A stretch of DNA of 64,000 bases from Paenibacillus sp. N3.4 (GTDB lineage: Bacteria > Bacillota > Bacilli > Paenibacillales > NBRC-103111), in the NCBI RefSeq assembly GCF_008017805.1, contig NZ_VRTT01000021.1, positions 40,910 through 104,909 on the forward strand, written 5' to 3'. The notes below the pieces were generated by a model. The model saw nothing but the letters and a program-made list of their open reading frames with translations, ran no database searches and had not been told where the DNA came from. Positions 13,868 through 26,259 of the stretch are shown here, piece by piece. Each line of letters begins with the position of its first letter. Position 1 is the stretch's first letter. The position numbers and the translations under genes are program-made.

Positions 13868-16695
13868 TCTCCGCCACTACCTCCGTCGTCGCTGCGCCGA
13901 CGGCCGCCCTTGGCTAGCGCGTTCACGCCGCTCGCCCAATCACTGCCGCCGCTGCTGCGCTCAGCAGGCGATCCTGCTTCAAGCGCGATGCCTCGCTTGC
14001 CGCCGCCCTTCTTGGCGCCGCTCTCCGTGCGGCCTGCGCCTACAGCCTCAAGCCGCGCGCTCAAGCTGCCGCCCTCGCTCAGCTTAGGTCCGCGCGCCTT
14101 GCCGCGGCCAGCTCCAACTTTGCCGCGCTTTTCGCTCCACGGCGTGCTTCCACCCTTGCTGCGCCCTGCTTTGCTTTGCTCCTGGCCCGCTCCGCTGCCA
14201 ACAGCGTCGCCTTTGGCTTTGCCATTCTCCTGGCCTGCTCTGGCTTTACCGCGAGCTGAGCGCTCATTCTTGCGCTCTTCACCGGTACGCGTGCTTAATG
14301 CTCCGCTTTCCCCTGCAGGAGCGCCTTGCTGACTATCCGCGCTTAATCCTGTGCCACGACCAGGCTTACCGGCGCCCTGAGGCTTGACGAATCCGCCACC
14401 TTTACCCCCAAAGCCATTTTTGCCTTTACCGGCTTTACCGCCGCCTTGGCCGCCCGGTTTCCCGCGGAAACCTTTAAAGCCAGCTGATCCCTTAAAGCCA
14501 GAACCTGACTTGCCGCCCCCTCGGTTAGGTAAATCTCTTCTAACGCTGCGAGGCTTCATATCCAGCAATTCAAAATCAATCGTATGCTCATCCATATTCA
14601 CACGAGCCACACGGATCTTAATTTCGTCACCGATCCGATAGATCTTAGATGTACGTTCACCAACGAGAGCAAACTGTCTCTCATGGAAATTATAGTAATC
14701 GTCCGTCAAATCGCTTAAACGAATCAATCCTTCAACGGTATTATCCAGCTCTACGAACATCCCAAAACCTGTCACACTGGAGATGATGCCTTCGAATTCC
14801 TCACCAACTTTGTCCAGCATATACTGGGCTTTCTTCAATGCCTCTGTCTGACGTTCAGCATCCACAGCAACGCGCTCGCGCTCGGAAGATTGCTGCGCGA
14901 TGTCGGTCATGCGGGAAGAAAGATAGTCATGACGTTTATCAGATAAATTACCGTTCTCAAGCACTTCACGAATGACGCGATGAATAATTAAATCCGGATA
15001 ACGTCGAATAGGAGACGTGAAATGGGAATAAAATTCTGCCGCCAACCCGAAATGTCCCAAGCTCTGAGCGTCATAACGCGCCTGTTTCATCGAGCGCAGC
15101 ATGATTTTGCTTAACACCGTTTCTTCAGGTGTACCTTTGATTTCTTCCAACAGCGTCTGCAAAGCACGAGGATGGATTGAATTCCCCTTGCCTTTGATCG
15201 TGTAGCCGAAGTTCGTTACAAACTCCATGAAATTCATCAGTTTCTCGGAATCTGGGTCTTCATGCACACGGTACAGGAACGGAACCTTCATCCACTGGAA
15301 GTGTTCCGCGACGGTTTCATTCGCGGCCAGCATGAATTCTTCGATCATCATTTCGGCGACCGAGCGCTCTCTTTTCACGATATCCGTCGGTTTGCCGTCG
15401 GGATCCACAATTATTTTAGACTCTTCGAAGTCAAAATCAATGGCTCCCCGTTTCATCCGTCTGGAACGCAGTCTTGCCGCTAGTTCTTCCATTCGTTTAA
15501 AATCTTCCATCAAATAGGCGTAGCGCTCCACTACCTCAGGCTCTGCCTCACCTGTTAAAAGCTTACGGACATTCGTGTATGTCATACGCTCACTGGTTTT
15601 AATAACACTTGTGAAGATCTCGTGATTGACCACTTTTAAATTCTCATCGAATTCCATTTCACAGGACATGGTCAGACGATCTACTTTAGGGTTTAAGGAA
15701 CAGATCCCATTGGATAAGCGGTGCGGCAGCATCGGGATCACACGATCCGTCAAATATACGGAGCACCCACGGTTATAAGCTTCAATGTCCAGCGCAGTAC
15801 CTTCCCCCACATAATAGCTCACATCTGCAATATGGACACCTAGTCGGACATTGCCATTTTCCAAAACTTCCACATTTACCGCGTCATCCAGATCCTTGGC
15901 ATCTTCTCCATCGATAGTCACAATGCGTTTCGAACGAAGATCCCGACGCCCTTGTCCAACGATCTCTTCTTCTGAGATAGCATCCGGCGCAGCTTCCGCT
16001 TCAGCCAATACCTCTTCATTAAATGCCTCAGGAAGTTGAAATTTACGTACGATTGCTAAAATATCAACACCTGGATCATCCTTATGACCAAGTATCTCAA
16101 TAACTTCTCCTTCAGCCGCAGCTCGGCCTTCCGGGTAGCTAACAATTTTCACGACAACCTTCTGTCCCGTAACGGCACCCATAAAAGCATGCTGAGGGAT
16201 GAAAATATCCCGTGACATCCTTTTATCATCGGCAATCACGAAAGCATACGTTTCCTGACTTTGAAAAACGCCCACAACTTGTGTGTTGGCACGCGTAATA
16301 ACGCGTACGACCTCGCCTTCCATGCGGCCTCCGCCTTGACTCTTGGACGTTATTTTGACGAAAACAATGTCCCCATTCATGGCGGTGTTCAGATCGTGCG
16401 CATTAATATAAACGTCTGGATGTTCCCGGTCGTCCGGAATGAGGAAACCGAAGCCCTTAGCATGGGCCTGCAATTTGCCGCGTACTAAATTCATACGTTC
16501 AGGAACGCCATAGCGATCATTCCCGCCTCGGAGAATGTGCCCGCTTTCCTCTAATTGATTCAATAACTTGATAAAATCTTTAAACTCTGCCGCGCTTTCA
16601 ATCCCAAAATGTTTCTCTAGCTCTTTATAAGACATCGGCTTGTAAGCCTCTTCTTGCATGAGCTGCAGTATTTCTTTCTCTGTTGTCATACTCAT
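13849..16695 (-). CDS. rnr: Ribonuclease R with very long basic Gly-rich C-terminal tail
   Basis: This 948-residue 3'-5' exoribonuclease has an N-terminal HTH domain, two cold-shock-like OB domains, the RNB catalytic domain (TIDGEDAKDLDDAVNV with the metal-binding Asp) and an S1 domain (FEGIISSVTGFGMFVEL). After S1 comes a tail of about 225 residues, rich in Gly, Lys, Arg, Ser and Ala (from about 14535 down), far longer than the Lys-rich tail of many RNase R. The family is usually 750-820 residues. RNase R degrades structured and nonstop mRNA and works with tmRNA-SmpB, encoded next. The start at 16695 (MSMTTEKEI) is preferred over 16737 because AAGGTGAAGAG lies just before it. Confidence 0.95.
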   Translation of the reverse strand: MSMTTEKEILQLMQEEAYKPMSYKELEKHFGIESAAEFKDFIKLLNQLEESGHILRGGNDRYGVPERMNLVRGKLQAHAKGFGFLIPDDREHPDVYINAHDLNTAMNGDIVFVKITSKSQGGGRMEGEVVRVITRANTQVVGVFQSQETYAFVIADDKRMSRDIFIPQHAFMGAVTGQKVVVKIVSYPEGRAAAEGEVIEILGHKDDPGVDILAIVRKFQLPEAFNEEVLAEAEAAPDAISEEEIVGQGRRDLRSKRIVTIDGEDAKDLDDAVNVEVLENGNVRLGVHIADVSYYVGEGTALDIEAYNRGCSVYLTDRVIPMLPHRLSNGICSLNPKVDRLTMSCEMEFDENLKVVNHEIFTSVIKTSERMTYTNVRKLLTGEAEPEVVERYAYLMEDFKRMEELAARLRSRRMKRGAIDFDFEESKIIVDPDGKPTDIVKRERSVAEMMIEEFMLAANETVAEHFQWMKVPFLYRVHEDPDSEKLMNFMEFVTNFGYTIKGKGNSIHPRALQTLLEEIKGTPEETVLSKIMLRSMKQARYDAQSLGHFGLAAEFYSHFTSPIRRYPDLIIHRVIREVLENGNLSDKRHDYLSSRMTDIAQQSSERERVAVDAERQTEALKKAQYMLDKVGEEFEGIISSVTGFGMFVELDNTVEGLIRLSDLTDDYYNFHERQFALVGERTSKIYRIGDEIKIRVARVNMDEHTIDFELLDMKPRSVRRDLPNRGGGKSGSGFKGSAGFKGFRGKPGGQGGGKAGKGKNGFGGKGGGFVKPQGAGKPGRGTGLSADSQQGAPAGESGALSTRTGEERKNERSARGKARAGQENGKAKGDAVGSGAGQEQSKAGRSKGGSTPWSEKRGKVGAGRGKARGPKLSEGGSLSARLEAVGAGRTESGAKKGGGKRGIALEAGSPAERSSGGSDWASGVNALAKGGRRRSDDGGSGGDKKRRR

Positions 16696-16726
16696 ATTCT
16701 CTTCACCTTCTTGTTGTTGGTTGAGC

Positions 16727-17523
16727 TTAGCCTTCATTCACCGTAACAGAATCCCTTACTCCATAGTATACCACCTGAAGGGATTGGATAAACGTTTGAA
16801 TATCCTCATAAATAAGCTCTCTTTCTTGATCTAGCAGCAGGCCGTGTGATGACTCTGGGTAATAATGAATTTCTTTGACCTCGGATCGCGTCCGTTCATG
16901 CAAAAAGCAGCGCTCTCCTTCCGTACAATCTGATCCTTGCTTCCTTGACCGATCCATATCGGGGTTTCCACATGAGGCAGCAAATTTCTCACTTGCTTTA
17001 CTAGTTTACGCAAACTGACGACACAACGAATCGGCGTTTTGGTATAGGCACATGACTCATCTAACAAAGTGGGAATGTCTGTAGGCTTCTTCTCTAAATA
17101 TTTGATAACATATTGCAGCAAAACGGCTAGGACCGTCTTCCGCGTCGTTAGAAATATAGGTGTAGCGAGCGAAATGATACCCGCTGCACGCCGTTCTACA
17201 GCCAGCTTCAAAGCTAGCAGACCGCCCATTGAATGGCCCATGACAACAACGCTTTTGTAATGAGCTGCAAGGACGTCGTAATTCTCCAGCACATGCGCAT
17301 ACCAATCCGTCCATCCGGTTCGTATCATCTCTTCGGGGGTTGTTCCATGTCCGGGAAGCCTAATGGCTTGAACCGTATACCCTTCTTCCTGCAAAACATA
17401 ACCGATCCGCCTAAATTCAGACGGAGAGCCCGTGAAACCATGAATCATTAATATGCCTGTCTCTTTGTTCTTCCCACTTCCCAGCCAAAAGAAAGGCTCC
17501 GGGGATTTGTAAATTTTGCTCAT
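16727..17523 (-). pseudogene. est: Carboxylesterase (YvaK/Est30 type), frameshifted near the C-terminus
   Basis: This alpha/beta hydrolase has the nucleophile motif GHSMGG and the acid Asp in GQGSKDQIV. The catalytic His (PESSHGL) lies in another frame. The 17523-start frame breaks at five A (16902-16906 on the plus strand): one more T in the coding run would turn AAFCMNG into AAFLHER and restore the protein to about 250 residues. Family enzymes hydrolyse short-chain esters. The position between secG and rnr matches B. subtilis yvaK. A one-base homopolymer error is as likely as true inactivation. Confidence 0.82.
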
Positions 17524-17567
17524 GATGGTAACCGCTCCCGCCTGTACAACCCGTATAAAATGAAAAA

Positions 17568-17595
17568 ACAGCAGGAATAGAGTTCCCCTGCTGTT
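17568..17595 (-). terminator. Terminator downstream of secG
   Basis: On the minus strand AACAGCAGGGGAA pairs with TTCCTGCTGTT (one mismatch) and T6 follows. It would limit read-through from secG into the esterase-rnr genes. Confidence 0.75.
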
Positions 17596-17610
17596 ATCGT
17601 TTTATGTGTG

Positions 17611-17847
17611 TTAGGCTTTCACTACGTAGGCTACGACAATGGAGAGAATGAAGAATGCAGCAGCAAGCCCCATCGTTGTACGGGACAAGAACAGCTCCAA
17701 ACCACGTGCTTTTTGCTTACCAAACAAATGTTCGGCACCACCAGAAATTGCGCCAGATAAACCTGCGCTTTTACCTTTTTGAAGTAGTACAATTGCAATT
17801 AATCCAAGCGAAGCTATGATCAACAAGATTTTCATAAAAATTACCAT
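17611..17847 (-). CDS. secG: Preprotein translocase subunit SecG
   Basis: This short SecG protein has two transmembrane helices (about residues 3-22 and 55-76) and the conserved central loop [23 protein letters not shown]. It joins SecYE in the plasma-membrane translocon and eases preprotein movement. The start at 17847 (MVIFMKIL, 78 residues) is chosen because GGGGTG lies at good spacing; an earlier ATG at 17883 has no site. It lies before yvaK and rnr as in B. subtilis. Confidence 0.93.
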   Translation of the reverse strand: MVIFMKILLIIASLGLIAIVLLQKGKSAGLSGAISGGAEHLFGKQKARGLELFLSRTTMGLAAAFFILSIVVAYVVKA

Positions 17848-17955
17848 GTTAGCACCCCAATTGCCTGTTCTATGCTCATACAACTAGCATGAGTATTTTA
17901 ACACAGTTCGTCCTCAATTACAACCAAAGCCGCTTCCCAGCAGCGATCTATCCGT

Positions 17956-18666
17956 TTAGTCCCGATAGGAGGCTGACGGTGAGTACCTGCTTGAGCTCTT
18001 GGCACGCTTGTTTCGGCCCAGAAAAGCCTGCACGGCCCGCTTCGCGCACCATAAAGCGAACAGTGTGAAAAAGCTGGCCCATACGATAGCCGGAATTCCG
18101 GTACGAAGGGCAAGATTCGTGGCGTCACCGGCTTGGCGCGCATCTCCCCAAGCATATAGAATCAAGGATAACGGACCAAACACGGACTCTTCCAAGCACA
18201 AAAAAGCGAGCAGCAAGTAATAAATATCGCGCAACCATTGCGGCGTCAGTGCCATGATCACAAGCGTCAGGACAATGAAACCTATTATAAATAGGATGCC
18301 AAAGCCATTGCGAACGAACAACACTAAGGAAAGCCCAGATAAGACAAGCATAACCTGGAGGCCCAAACGCTGCTTTCCCTTCGCGTAAGCTGAGAACAAG
18401 AACCAGGCAAACAACGAAGCTGTCATATAGCCGGCTAAGGCAACCGGTATAATCGCCCATGGCTTTGTAATCGTGGAATAGGTCACACCGCTATGATCCC
18501 TGTAAAGCTCGATGTACATCACTTTTCCTGATAGCGCCAAGGTTACGGCAGCATGGCCAAACTCATGAACCATCGTATCCAAGTTGCGAAAAATAGAAGA
18601 AGGGATCCAGTGCGTGAGCAACGCGGAACCTATCAGAAATAAAATAGTTTTCACCCAGTTGCTCAT
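17956..18666 (-). CDS. M50-type membrane zinc metallopeptidase homologue
   Basis: This 236-residue membrane protein has about six hydrophobic segments. The zinc motif HEFGH lies near residue 34 in an early helix, as in the M50B-like family. The second zinc ligand motif (NxxPxxxxDG type) is not visible, so activity is uncertain. It starts 28 bp after eno with no terminator in between and so may be transcribed with glycolysis genes. Its substrate is unknown. Confidence 0.7.
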   Translation of the reverse strand: MSNWVKTILFLIGSALLTHWIPSSIFRNLDTMVHEFGHAAVTLALSGKVMYIELYRDHSGVTYSTITKPWAIIPVALAGYMTASLFAWFLFSAYAKGKQRLGLQVMLVLSGLSLVLFVRNGFGILFIIGFIVLTLVIMALTPQWLRDIYYLLLAFLCLEESVFGPLSLILYAWGDARQAGDATNLALRTGIPAIVWASFFTLFALWCAKRAVQAFLGRNKRAKSSSRYSPSASYRD

Positions 18667-18693
18667 GCAGCAGACCCCCCAGTTATTAAATTA

Positions 18694-20022
<1,329 letters not shown>

Positions 20023-21561
20023 CTATTTGTTTAGAATCGTGGCTCCGGTCATTTGTACCGGCTGCGCGACTTGCAAGAAATCGAGCATCGTTGGTGCAAT
20101 ATCTGCCAAAATTCCGCCATCTCTTAGTGTAACAGATTTGTCCGTTACAATAAAAGGCACGGGATTTGTTGTATGTGCCGTGTTGCGTGATCCGTCGGCA
20201 TTCGTAACCACATCCGCATTTCCGTGATCAGCTGTGATGCACACCACGCCGCCTTTGGCGAGGATCGCCTCAACAACTTGACCCAGACAGGCATCTGTTG
20301 CTTCGATCGCCTTCACCGTAGGCTCCAGCAAACCGGAGTGGCCTACCATGTCAGGGTTGGCGAAGTTCAGAATAATCACGTCATGACGCTCCGCTTCGAC
20401 TTCCTTAACGACAGCTGCCGCCAACTCATATGCACTCATTTCTGGTTGCAAATCGTAGGTAGCTACCTTTGGAGAAGGCATAAGAAGACGCGTTTCGCCT
20501 GGCAATTCCGCATCGCGACCACCACTGAAGAAGAAGGTAACGTGCGGATATTTCTCAGTCTCAGCAGCACGAAGCTGCTTCAGATTGTTCTGAGCCAATA
20601 CTTCACCCAGTGTATTATCTAGATCTTTGGGTTTGTACGCAACAAAGCCCTCTACGGTTTCACTGAACAAAGTCAGACAAACGTAGTATAGATCCTTCGG
20701 CACCTTGTCTCCACGATCAAAACCACGGAAATCTTCGTTCGTGAACACTTGGGAAAGTTGAATCGCACGGTCAGGACGGAAGTTGAAGAAAATGACCGAA
20801 TCGCCTGATTCCACGAGACCTACCGGCTTGCCGTCTTGTCCAACGATAACCGTTGGCATAACGAACTCGTCGAATACGGATTTCTCGTAAGATTCAACAA
20901 TAGCTTTCATAGGGTCTGTGTAGGCAGGGGCATCGCCATAAACCATGGCACGGTACGATTTCTCTGTCCGTTCCCAACGTTTATCGCGATCCATCGCATA
21001 ATAGCGCCCTTGAACCGTAGCGATTTGACCTACGCCAACCTCGCGGATTTTTTGCAGCAAGCTTTCCATGTACCCTTTCGCGGAATCCGGGGCGACATCG
21101 CGGCCATCCAGGAAAGCGTGAATGTAGACGTCATGGAACTGCTCTTTTTTCGCCAAGTCAAGCAGAGCGAACAAATGCTGAATGTGACTGTGCACACCAC
21201 CATCGGAAAGCAAACCATAAAGGTGAAGCTTCTTTCCGTTCTCTTTGGCATGCTTGAAAGCGCCGAGAATCGTCTCGTTATCGTAAAATTCACCATCACG
21301 AATCGATTTGGAAATGCGGGTAAGATCTTGATAAACAATACGGCCTGCGCCAATGTTCAAGTGTCCTACCTCAGAGTTCCCCATCTGGCCTTCAGGCAAA
21401 CCTACAGCTTCGCCGCAAGCTGTTAACGTTGTATGTGGAAAAGTCGACCAGTAACGGTCGTAGTTTGGTTTTTTCGCATGAGCAACCGCATTCCCTTGCT
21501 CTTCTGAGCGCAGTCCGAAGCCATCGAGAATGATGAGTGCTACCGGTTTCGGTCTGGACAT
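20023..21561 (-). CDS. gpmI: 2,3-bisphosphoglycerate-independent phosphoglycerate mutase
   Basis: This 512-residue alkaline phosphatase-superfamily enzyme has LIILDGFG at the N-terminus, the catalytic Ser in [21 protein letters not shown] and the metal ligands in [10 protein letters not shown]. It interconverts 3- and 2-phosphoglycerate with two Mn ions. The start at 21561 (MSRPKPVAL) follows AGGGGGCG; an earlier start would extend into the tpiA end. It lies between tpiA and eno. Confidence 0.97.
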   Translation of the reverse strand: MSRPKPVALIILDGFGLRSEEQGNAVAHAKKPNYDRYWSTFPHTTLTACGEAVGLPEGQMGNSEVGHLNIGAGRIVYQDLTRISKSIRDGEFYDNETILGAFKHAKENGKKLHLYGLLSDGGVHSHIQHLFALLDLAKKEQFHDVYIHAFLDGRDVAPDSAKGYMESLLQKIREVGVGQIATVQGRYYAMDRDKRWERTEKSYRAMVYGDAPAYTDPMKAIVESYEKSVFDEFVMPTVIVGQDGKPVGLVESGDSVIFFNFRPDRAIQLSQVFTNEDFRGFDRGDKVPKDLYYVCLTLFSETVEGFVAYKPKDLDNTLGEVLAQNNLKQLRAAETEKYPHVTFFFSGGRDAELPGETRLLMPSPKVATYDLQPEMSAYELAAAVVKEVEAERHDVIILNFANPDMVGHSGLLEPTVKAIEATDACLGQVVEAILAKGGVVCITADHGNADVVTNADGSRNTAHTTNPVPFIVTDKSVTLRDGGILADIAPTMLDFLQVAQPVQMTGATILNK

Positions 21562-21562
21562 G

Positions 21563-22339
<777 letters not shown>

Positions 22340-22370
22340 TCATTAGAAAAATGGGTTGCTTAAGCAGTTA

Positions 22371-23552
22371 CTATTTATCGTTCAAGGCTACTACGCCTGG
22401 TAATGCTTTACCTTCCATAAACTCCAAGGAAGCTCCGCCACCTGTGGACATATGGTTCATTTTGTCAGCCAAATGGAATTTCTCTGTAGCTGCAGCGGAA
22501 TCGCCACCACCGATAACGGTGTAACCGGAAGTTGCTGCACAAGCTTCAGCTACTGCACGCGTACCGTGGGAGAAAGGCTCGATTTCAAATACACCCATTG
22601 GTCCGTTCCATACAACCAGCTTGGATTTCGCAATTACGTCAGCATAAAGCTCACGTGTTTTGGGTCCAATGTCAATGCCTTCCCAATCCGCAGGAATGCC
22701 ATCAACGCCTACGATTTGGGTATTCGCATCGGCACTGAATTTATCTGTAACAACAATATCAACCGGAATCAGGAAGTTTACGCCTTTTTCTTTGGCTTTT
22801 TCAATAAAGCTAAGCGCCAGATCAAGTTTCTCGTTATCCACGAGAGATTTACCGATTTCGTAACCTTGTGCTTTCAGGAATGTATAGGACAGTCCACCGC
22901 CAATAAGGACGTTATCAGCAATGTTCAGGAGGTTCTCAATGACAGCGATTTTGTCTTTCACTTTGGATCCGCCAACGATAGCTGTGAAAGGACGTTCAGG
23001 ATTGTTCAAAGCTTTACCTAGAACATCCAATTCTTTCTCCATCAATAAACCGGAAACCGCAGGAATGAAGTGTGCAATTCCTTCTGTCGAAGCATGTGCG
23101 CGGTGAGCAGCGCCGAAGGCATCATTGACGAACAGGTCAGCAAGCTCAGCAAAGGATTTAGCCAATTCCGCATCATTCTTCTCTTCGCCTTCATTGAAAC
23201 GTACGTTTTCAAGCAAGAGAACGTCGCCATTTTCAAGAGCATCCACTTGTGCTTTCACGATTTCGCCAACGGATTCGTTCGCTTTAATCACAGATTGGCC
23301 AAGCAATTCAGCCAGCTTTGCCGCTACAGGTGTCAATCGAAGTTCTTCAACAACTTGACCTTTTGGACGTCCGAAGTGACTTGCAAGAATGACTTTCGCG
23401 CCTTTTTCGATTAAGAATTTAATCGTAGGCAGTGTTTCTCTGATTCTTGTATCGTCGGTGATTTGACCATTCTCTACAGGTACATTGAAATCAACGCGTA
23501 CAAATACTCTTTTACCAGCTACTTCAACATCGCGAACACTCTTCTTATTCAT
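22371..23552 (-). CDS. pgk: Phosphoglycerate kinase
   Basis: This 393-residue two-domain enzyme has RVDFNVP, HFGRPKG, the C-terminal [12 protein letters not shown] nucleotide loop and [10 protein letters not shown]. It transfers phosphate from 1,3-bisphosphoglycerate to ADP. GGAGGC precedes the ATG. Third structural gene of the cggR operon, separated from gap by a strong hairpin. Confidence 0.98.
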   Translation of the reverse strand: MNKKSVRDVEVAGKRVFVRVDFNVPVENGQITDDTRIRETLPTIKFLIEKGAKVILASHFGRPKGQVVEELRLTPVAAKLAELLGQSVIKANESVGEIVKAQVDALENGDVLLLENVRFNEGEEKNDAELAKSFAELADLFVNDAFGAAHRAHASTEGIAHFIPAVSGLLMEKELDVLGKALNNPERPFTAIVGGSKVKDKIAVIENLLNIADNVLIGGGLSYTFLKAQGYEIGKSLVDNEKLDLALSFIEKAKEKGVNFLIPVDIVVTDKFSADANTQIVGVDGIPADWEGIDIGPKTRELYADVIAKSKLVVWNGPMGVFEIEPFSHGTRAVAEACAATSGYTVIGGGDSAAATEKFHLADKMNHMSTGGGASLEFMEGKALPGVVALNDK

Positions 23553-23620
23553 GTATCAAAGCCTCCTGAACCTGTATTGTTTGCTACTAAACCATCATCT
23601 ATAGGCGAAAATCATACATA

Positions 23621-23644
23621 AAGAGGAGAATCGCTTCTCCTCTT
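23621..23644 (-). other. Perfect hairpin between gap and pgk
   Basis: AAGAGGAGAA/TTCTCCTCTT, 10 perfect pairs with a 4-nt loop, 29 bp after gap. No T run follows on the minus strand, so it more likely protects the gap mRNA 3' end or marks processing than terminates. Confidence 0.6.
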
Positions 23645-23673
23645 CACGTTTATACGAGCGTGTTACTTATGAA

Positions 23674-24693
<1,020 letters not shown>

Positions 24694-24759
24694 CTAAGAT
24701 TAAATAAATAATTATATTTCAAGATGCAGCTTTTGAAGGCATACATCGAGATGTCGTTG

Positions 24760-25782
24760 TTACACATGTTTCATAATTTCCAAGGCTGCAGCCTCATCGG
24801 TCACAAGCACATCTTCCTGCCCATGACGAAGTACGGAAGCGATCGCTTCCCCTTTGCTCTTGCCGCCTGCTACACCGATGACCACTTCGGTTCGTTGAAG
24901 ATCCTCCAAACGAAGTCCAACCGTTGGCATCTTATGAACAACATTACCCTGTCTGTCAAAATAGTAACCGAAAGCTTCAGCTAAAGCGCCGTCTGCTTGC
25001 AGGCTTCGTGTTGTTTCGGAATCAACCTTGCGTCTTCGTGCCATAACCATAGCATCTCCGATTCCGTGTACAACGATGCGACAACTGCGCACAGCATCAA
25101 CGACTTCCTGAATCTGTGGATCTTGGATAAGCGATTGGTACGCTTCCTCACCCAAATGATCAGGCACGTGAAGCAATCTGTATTTCCCACCTGTTTTCTT
25201 GGCCATAATGGAAGCGATCGTGTTGGCTTGCATATCCACGCTTTCCCCAAGTCCACCGCGGGCTGGTACGAACCAACTGCCTTTCAGTGATGACGATATT
25301 GCCAGATTATTCGCAATCTGAGCCATTGTCGAGCCGCCTGTTACAGCGATAATATCGCCCTTGGCTACGTATTTGCGCAAAGCTGCTGCGCCCGCACGGC
25401 CAAGCTCCTTCTTCGTAAAAGCCGAAATATCGGAGTCACCCGGAACAACAATCACTTGTTTCAGCCCGAAGACCTTCGTGATGCTTTCCTCTAGATCCGT
25501 CAAGCCAAAAGCCAACTTAATCATAGGTTGCATATCTTCAAGCAGTTGACGACCGGATTCACTGATCTTCATTCCCGTCGTGTCCGATTCGAGAAGTCCG
25601 AGTTCTTTGAGGAAATCGACTTCGCCGCGGAGCACTCGTTCCGTCATATCCAGCGAAGAAGCTAACGTTCTTCGGCCGACGACGCCGGAAACCAGGATGT
25701 GATGCAGAATCGAGTAACGCTTCTTCATGGTGTCCATTAAATCCGGTATGAGCTGTTTCTGAATGTCAAGAATTTCTCTCAT
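24760..25782 (-). CDS. cggR: Central glycolytic genes regulator CggR
   Basis: This 340-residue SorC/DeoR-type repressor has an N-terminal winged HTH (about residues 28-60: GRRTLASSLDMTERVLRGE) and a C-terminal sugar-phosphate binding domain (VTGGSTMAQIA, ARGGLG, GDAMVMARRR). In B. subtilis it binds fructose 1,6-bisphosphate and then releases the gap operon. Gene order and the operator upstream (25817-25852) support autoregulation of the whole operon. Confidence 0.96.
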   Translation of the reverse strand: MREILDIQKQLIPDLMDTMKKRYSILHHILVSGVVGRRTLASSLDMTERVLRGEVDFLKELGLLESDTTGMKISESGRQLLEDMQPMIKLAFGLTDLEESITKVFGLKQVIVVPGDSDISAFTKKELGRAGAAALRKYVAKGDIIAVTGGSTMAQIANNLAISSSLKGSWFVPARGGLGESVDMQANTIASIMAKKTGGKYRLLHVPDHLGEEAYQSLIQDPQIQEVVDAVRSCRIVVHGIGDAMVMARRRKVDSETTRSLQADGALAEAFGYYFDRQGNVVHKMPTVGLRLEDLQRTEVVIGVAGGKSKGEAIASVLRHGQEDVLVTDEAAALEIMKHV

Positions 25783-25816
25783 ATGACGACTTATACCGCT
25801 CCTGATCCAGTTGATG

Positions 25817-25852
25817 GACGTTTTATGTCCCAGGTGTGCATTTTACGTCCCA
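25817..25852 (-). promoter_or_regulatory. CggR operator
   Basis: On the minus strand TGGGAC-N6-TGCA-N4-TGGGAC-N6-CGTC closely matches the known CggR pattern CGGGAC-N6-TGTC-N4-CGGGAC-N6-TGTC. The two half operators are 20 bp apart, two helical turns. It lies about 25-60 bp downstream of the predicted transcription start, which fits repression by road-blocking elongation. Confidence 0.85.
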
Positions 25853-25883
25853 CCTGAGCGAAAAAAAAGTTCCTTACACGCTC

Positions 25884-25912
25884 ATTATAACCAATATCTC
25901 AGGAAGATTCAA
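25884..25912 (-). promoter_or_regulatory. Promoter of the cggR-glycolysis operon
   Basis: On the minus strand -35 TTGAAT (25907-25912), 17-bp spacer and a perfect -10 TATAAT (25884-25889). Confidence 0.8.
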
Positions 25913-26021
25913 TATTTGTTCAAACATTTTTCTTATGTAAATAGCGGCATGGTTTACCTCCTTGCTTTTTGAAGGCTTCTATCTTATAATAACCCTTGCT
26001 TCACTTTTTTATACGTTTTTT

Positions 26022-26093
26022 GCGCCCGTGGTCCAATGGATATGACGTAGGCCTCCGAAGCCTGAGATCAAGGTTCGATTCCTTGCGGGCGCG
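26022..26093 (+). tRNA. tRNA-Arg (CCG)
   Basis: Acceptor stem GCGCCCG/CGGGCGC, T-loop GGTTCGATTCC, anticodon loop CTCCGAA with anticodon CCG, which reads CGG. CCA is not encoded. It stands alone upstream of clpP. Confidence 0.93.
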
Positions 26094-26111
26094 TCCATAA
26101 GAAATACCCTA

Positions 26112-26137
26112 AATCAGTTGCGAAACTGATTTTTTTT
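26112..26137 (+). terminator. Terminator of tRNA-Arg
   Basis: AATCAGTT/AACTGATT with loop GCGA, followed by T8. Confidence 0.85.
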
Positions 26138-26145
26138 GAACTCAG

Positions 26146-26185
26146 TTTGACCTTTCTTGACCTTCGGAGGTTTTTTCGTTATCAT
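26146..26185 (+). promoter_or_regulatory. clpP promoter with overlapping CtsR box
   Basis: TTTGACC-TTT-CTTGACC (26146-26162) matches the CtsR heptad repeat (reverse strand GGTCAAG-AAA-GGTCAAA) at 13 of 14 positions. Its second half contains the -35 TTGACC (26157-26162), with a 17-bp spacer to -10 TATCAT (26180-26185). Binding of the CtsR repressor would block RNA polymerase until heat or stress inactivates it. Confidence 0.85.
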
Positions 26186-26259
26186 ACTTGTAGATACTGT
26201 AAATAGTATGCACAAGTACCAGCCATTTAAGCATCTACCCATTGAAGGAGGTAATTCTC

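Noticed and set aside
13865..14332. Long plus-strand open frame rich in Pro, Ala, Ser and Leu opposite rnr
   Set aside because: It is the mirror of the GC-rich low-complexity tail of RNase R. It has no ribosome binding site and its composition follows from the opposite strand.
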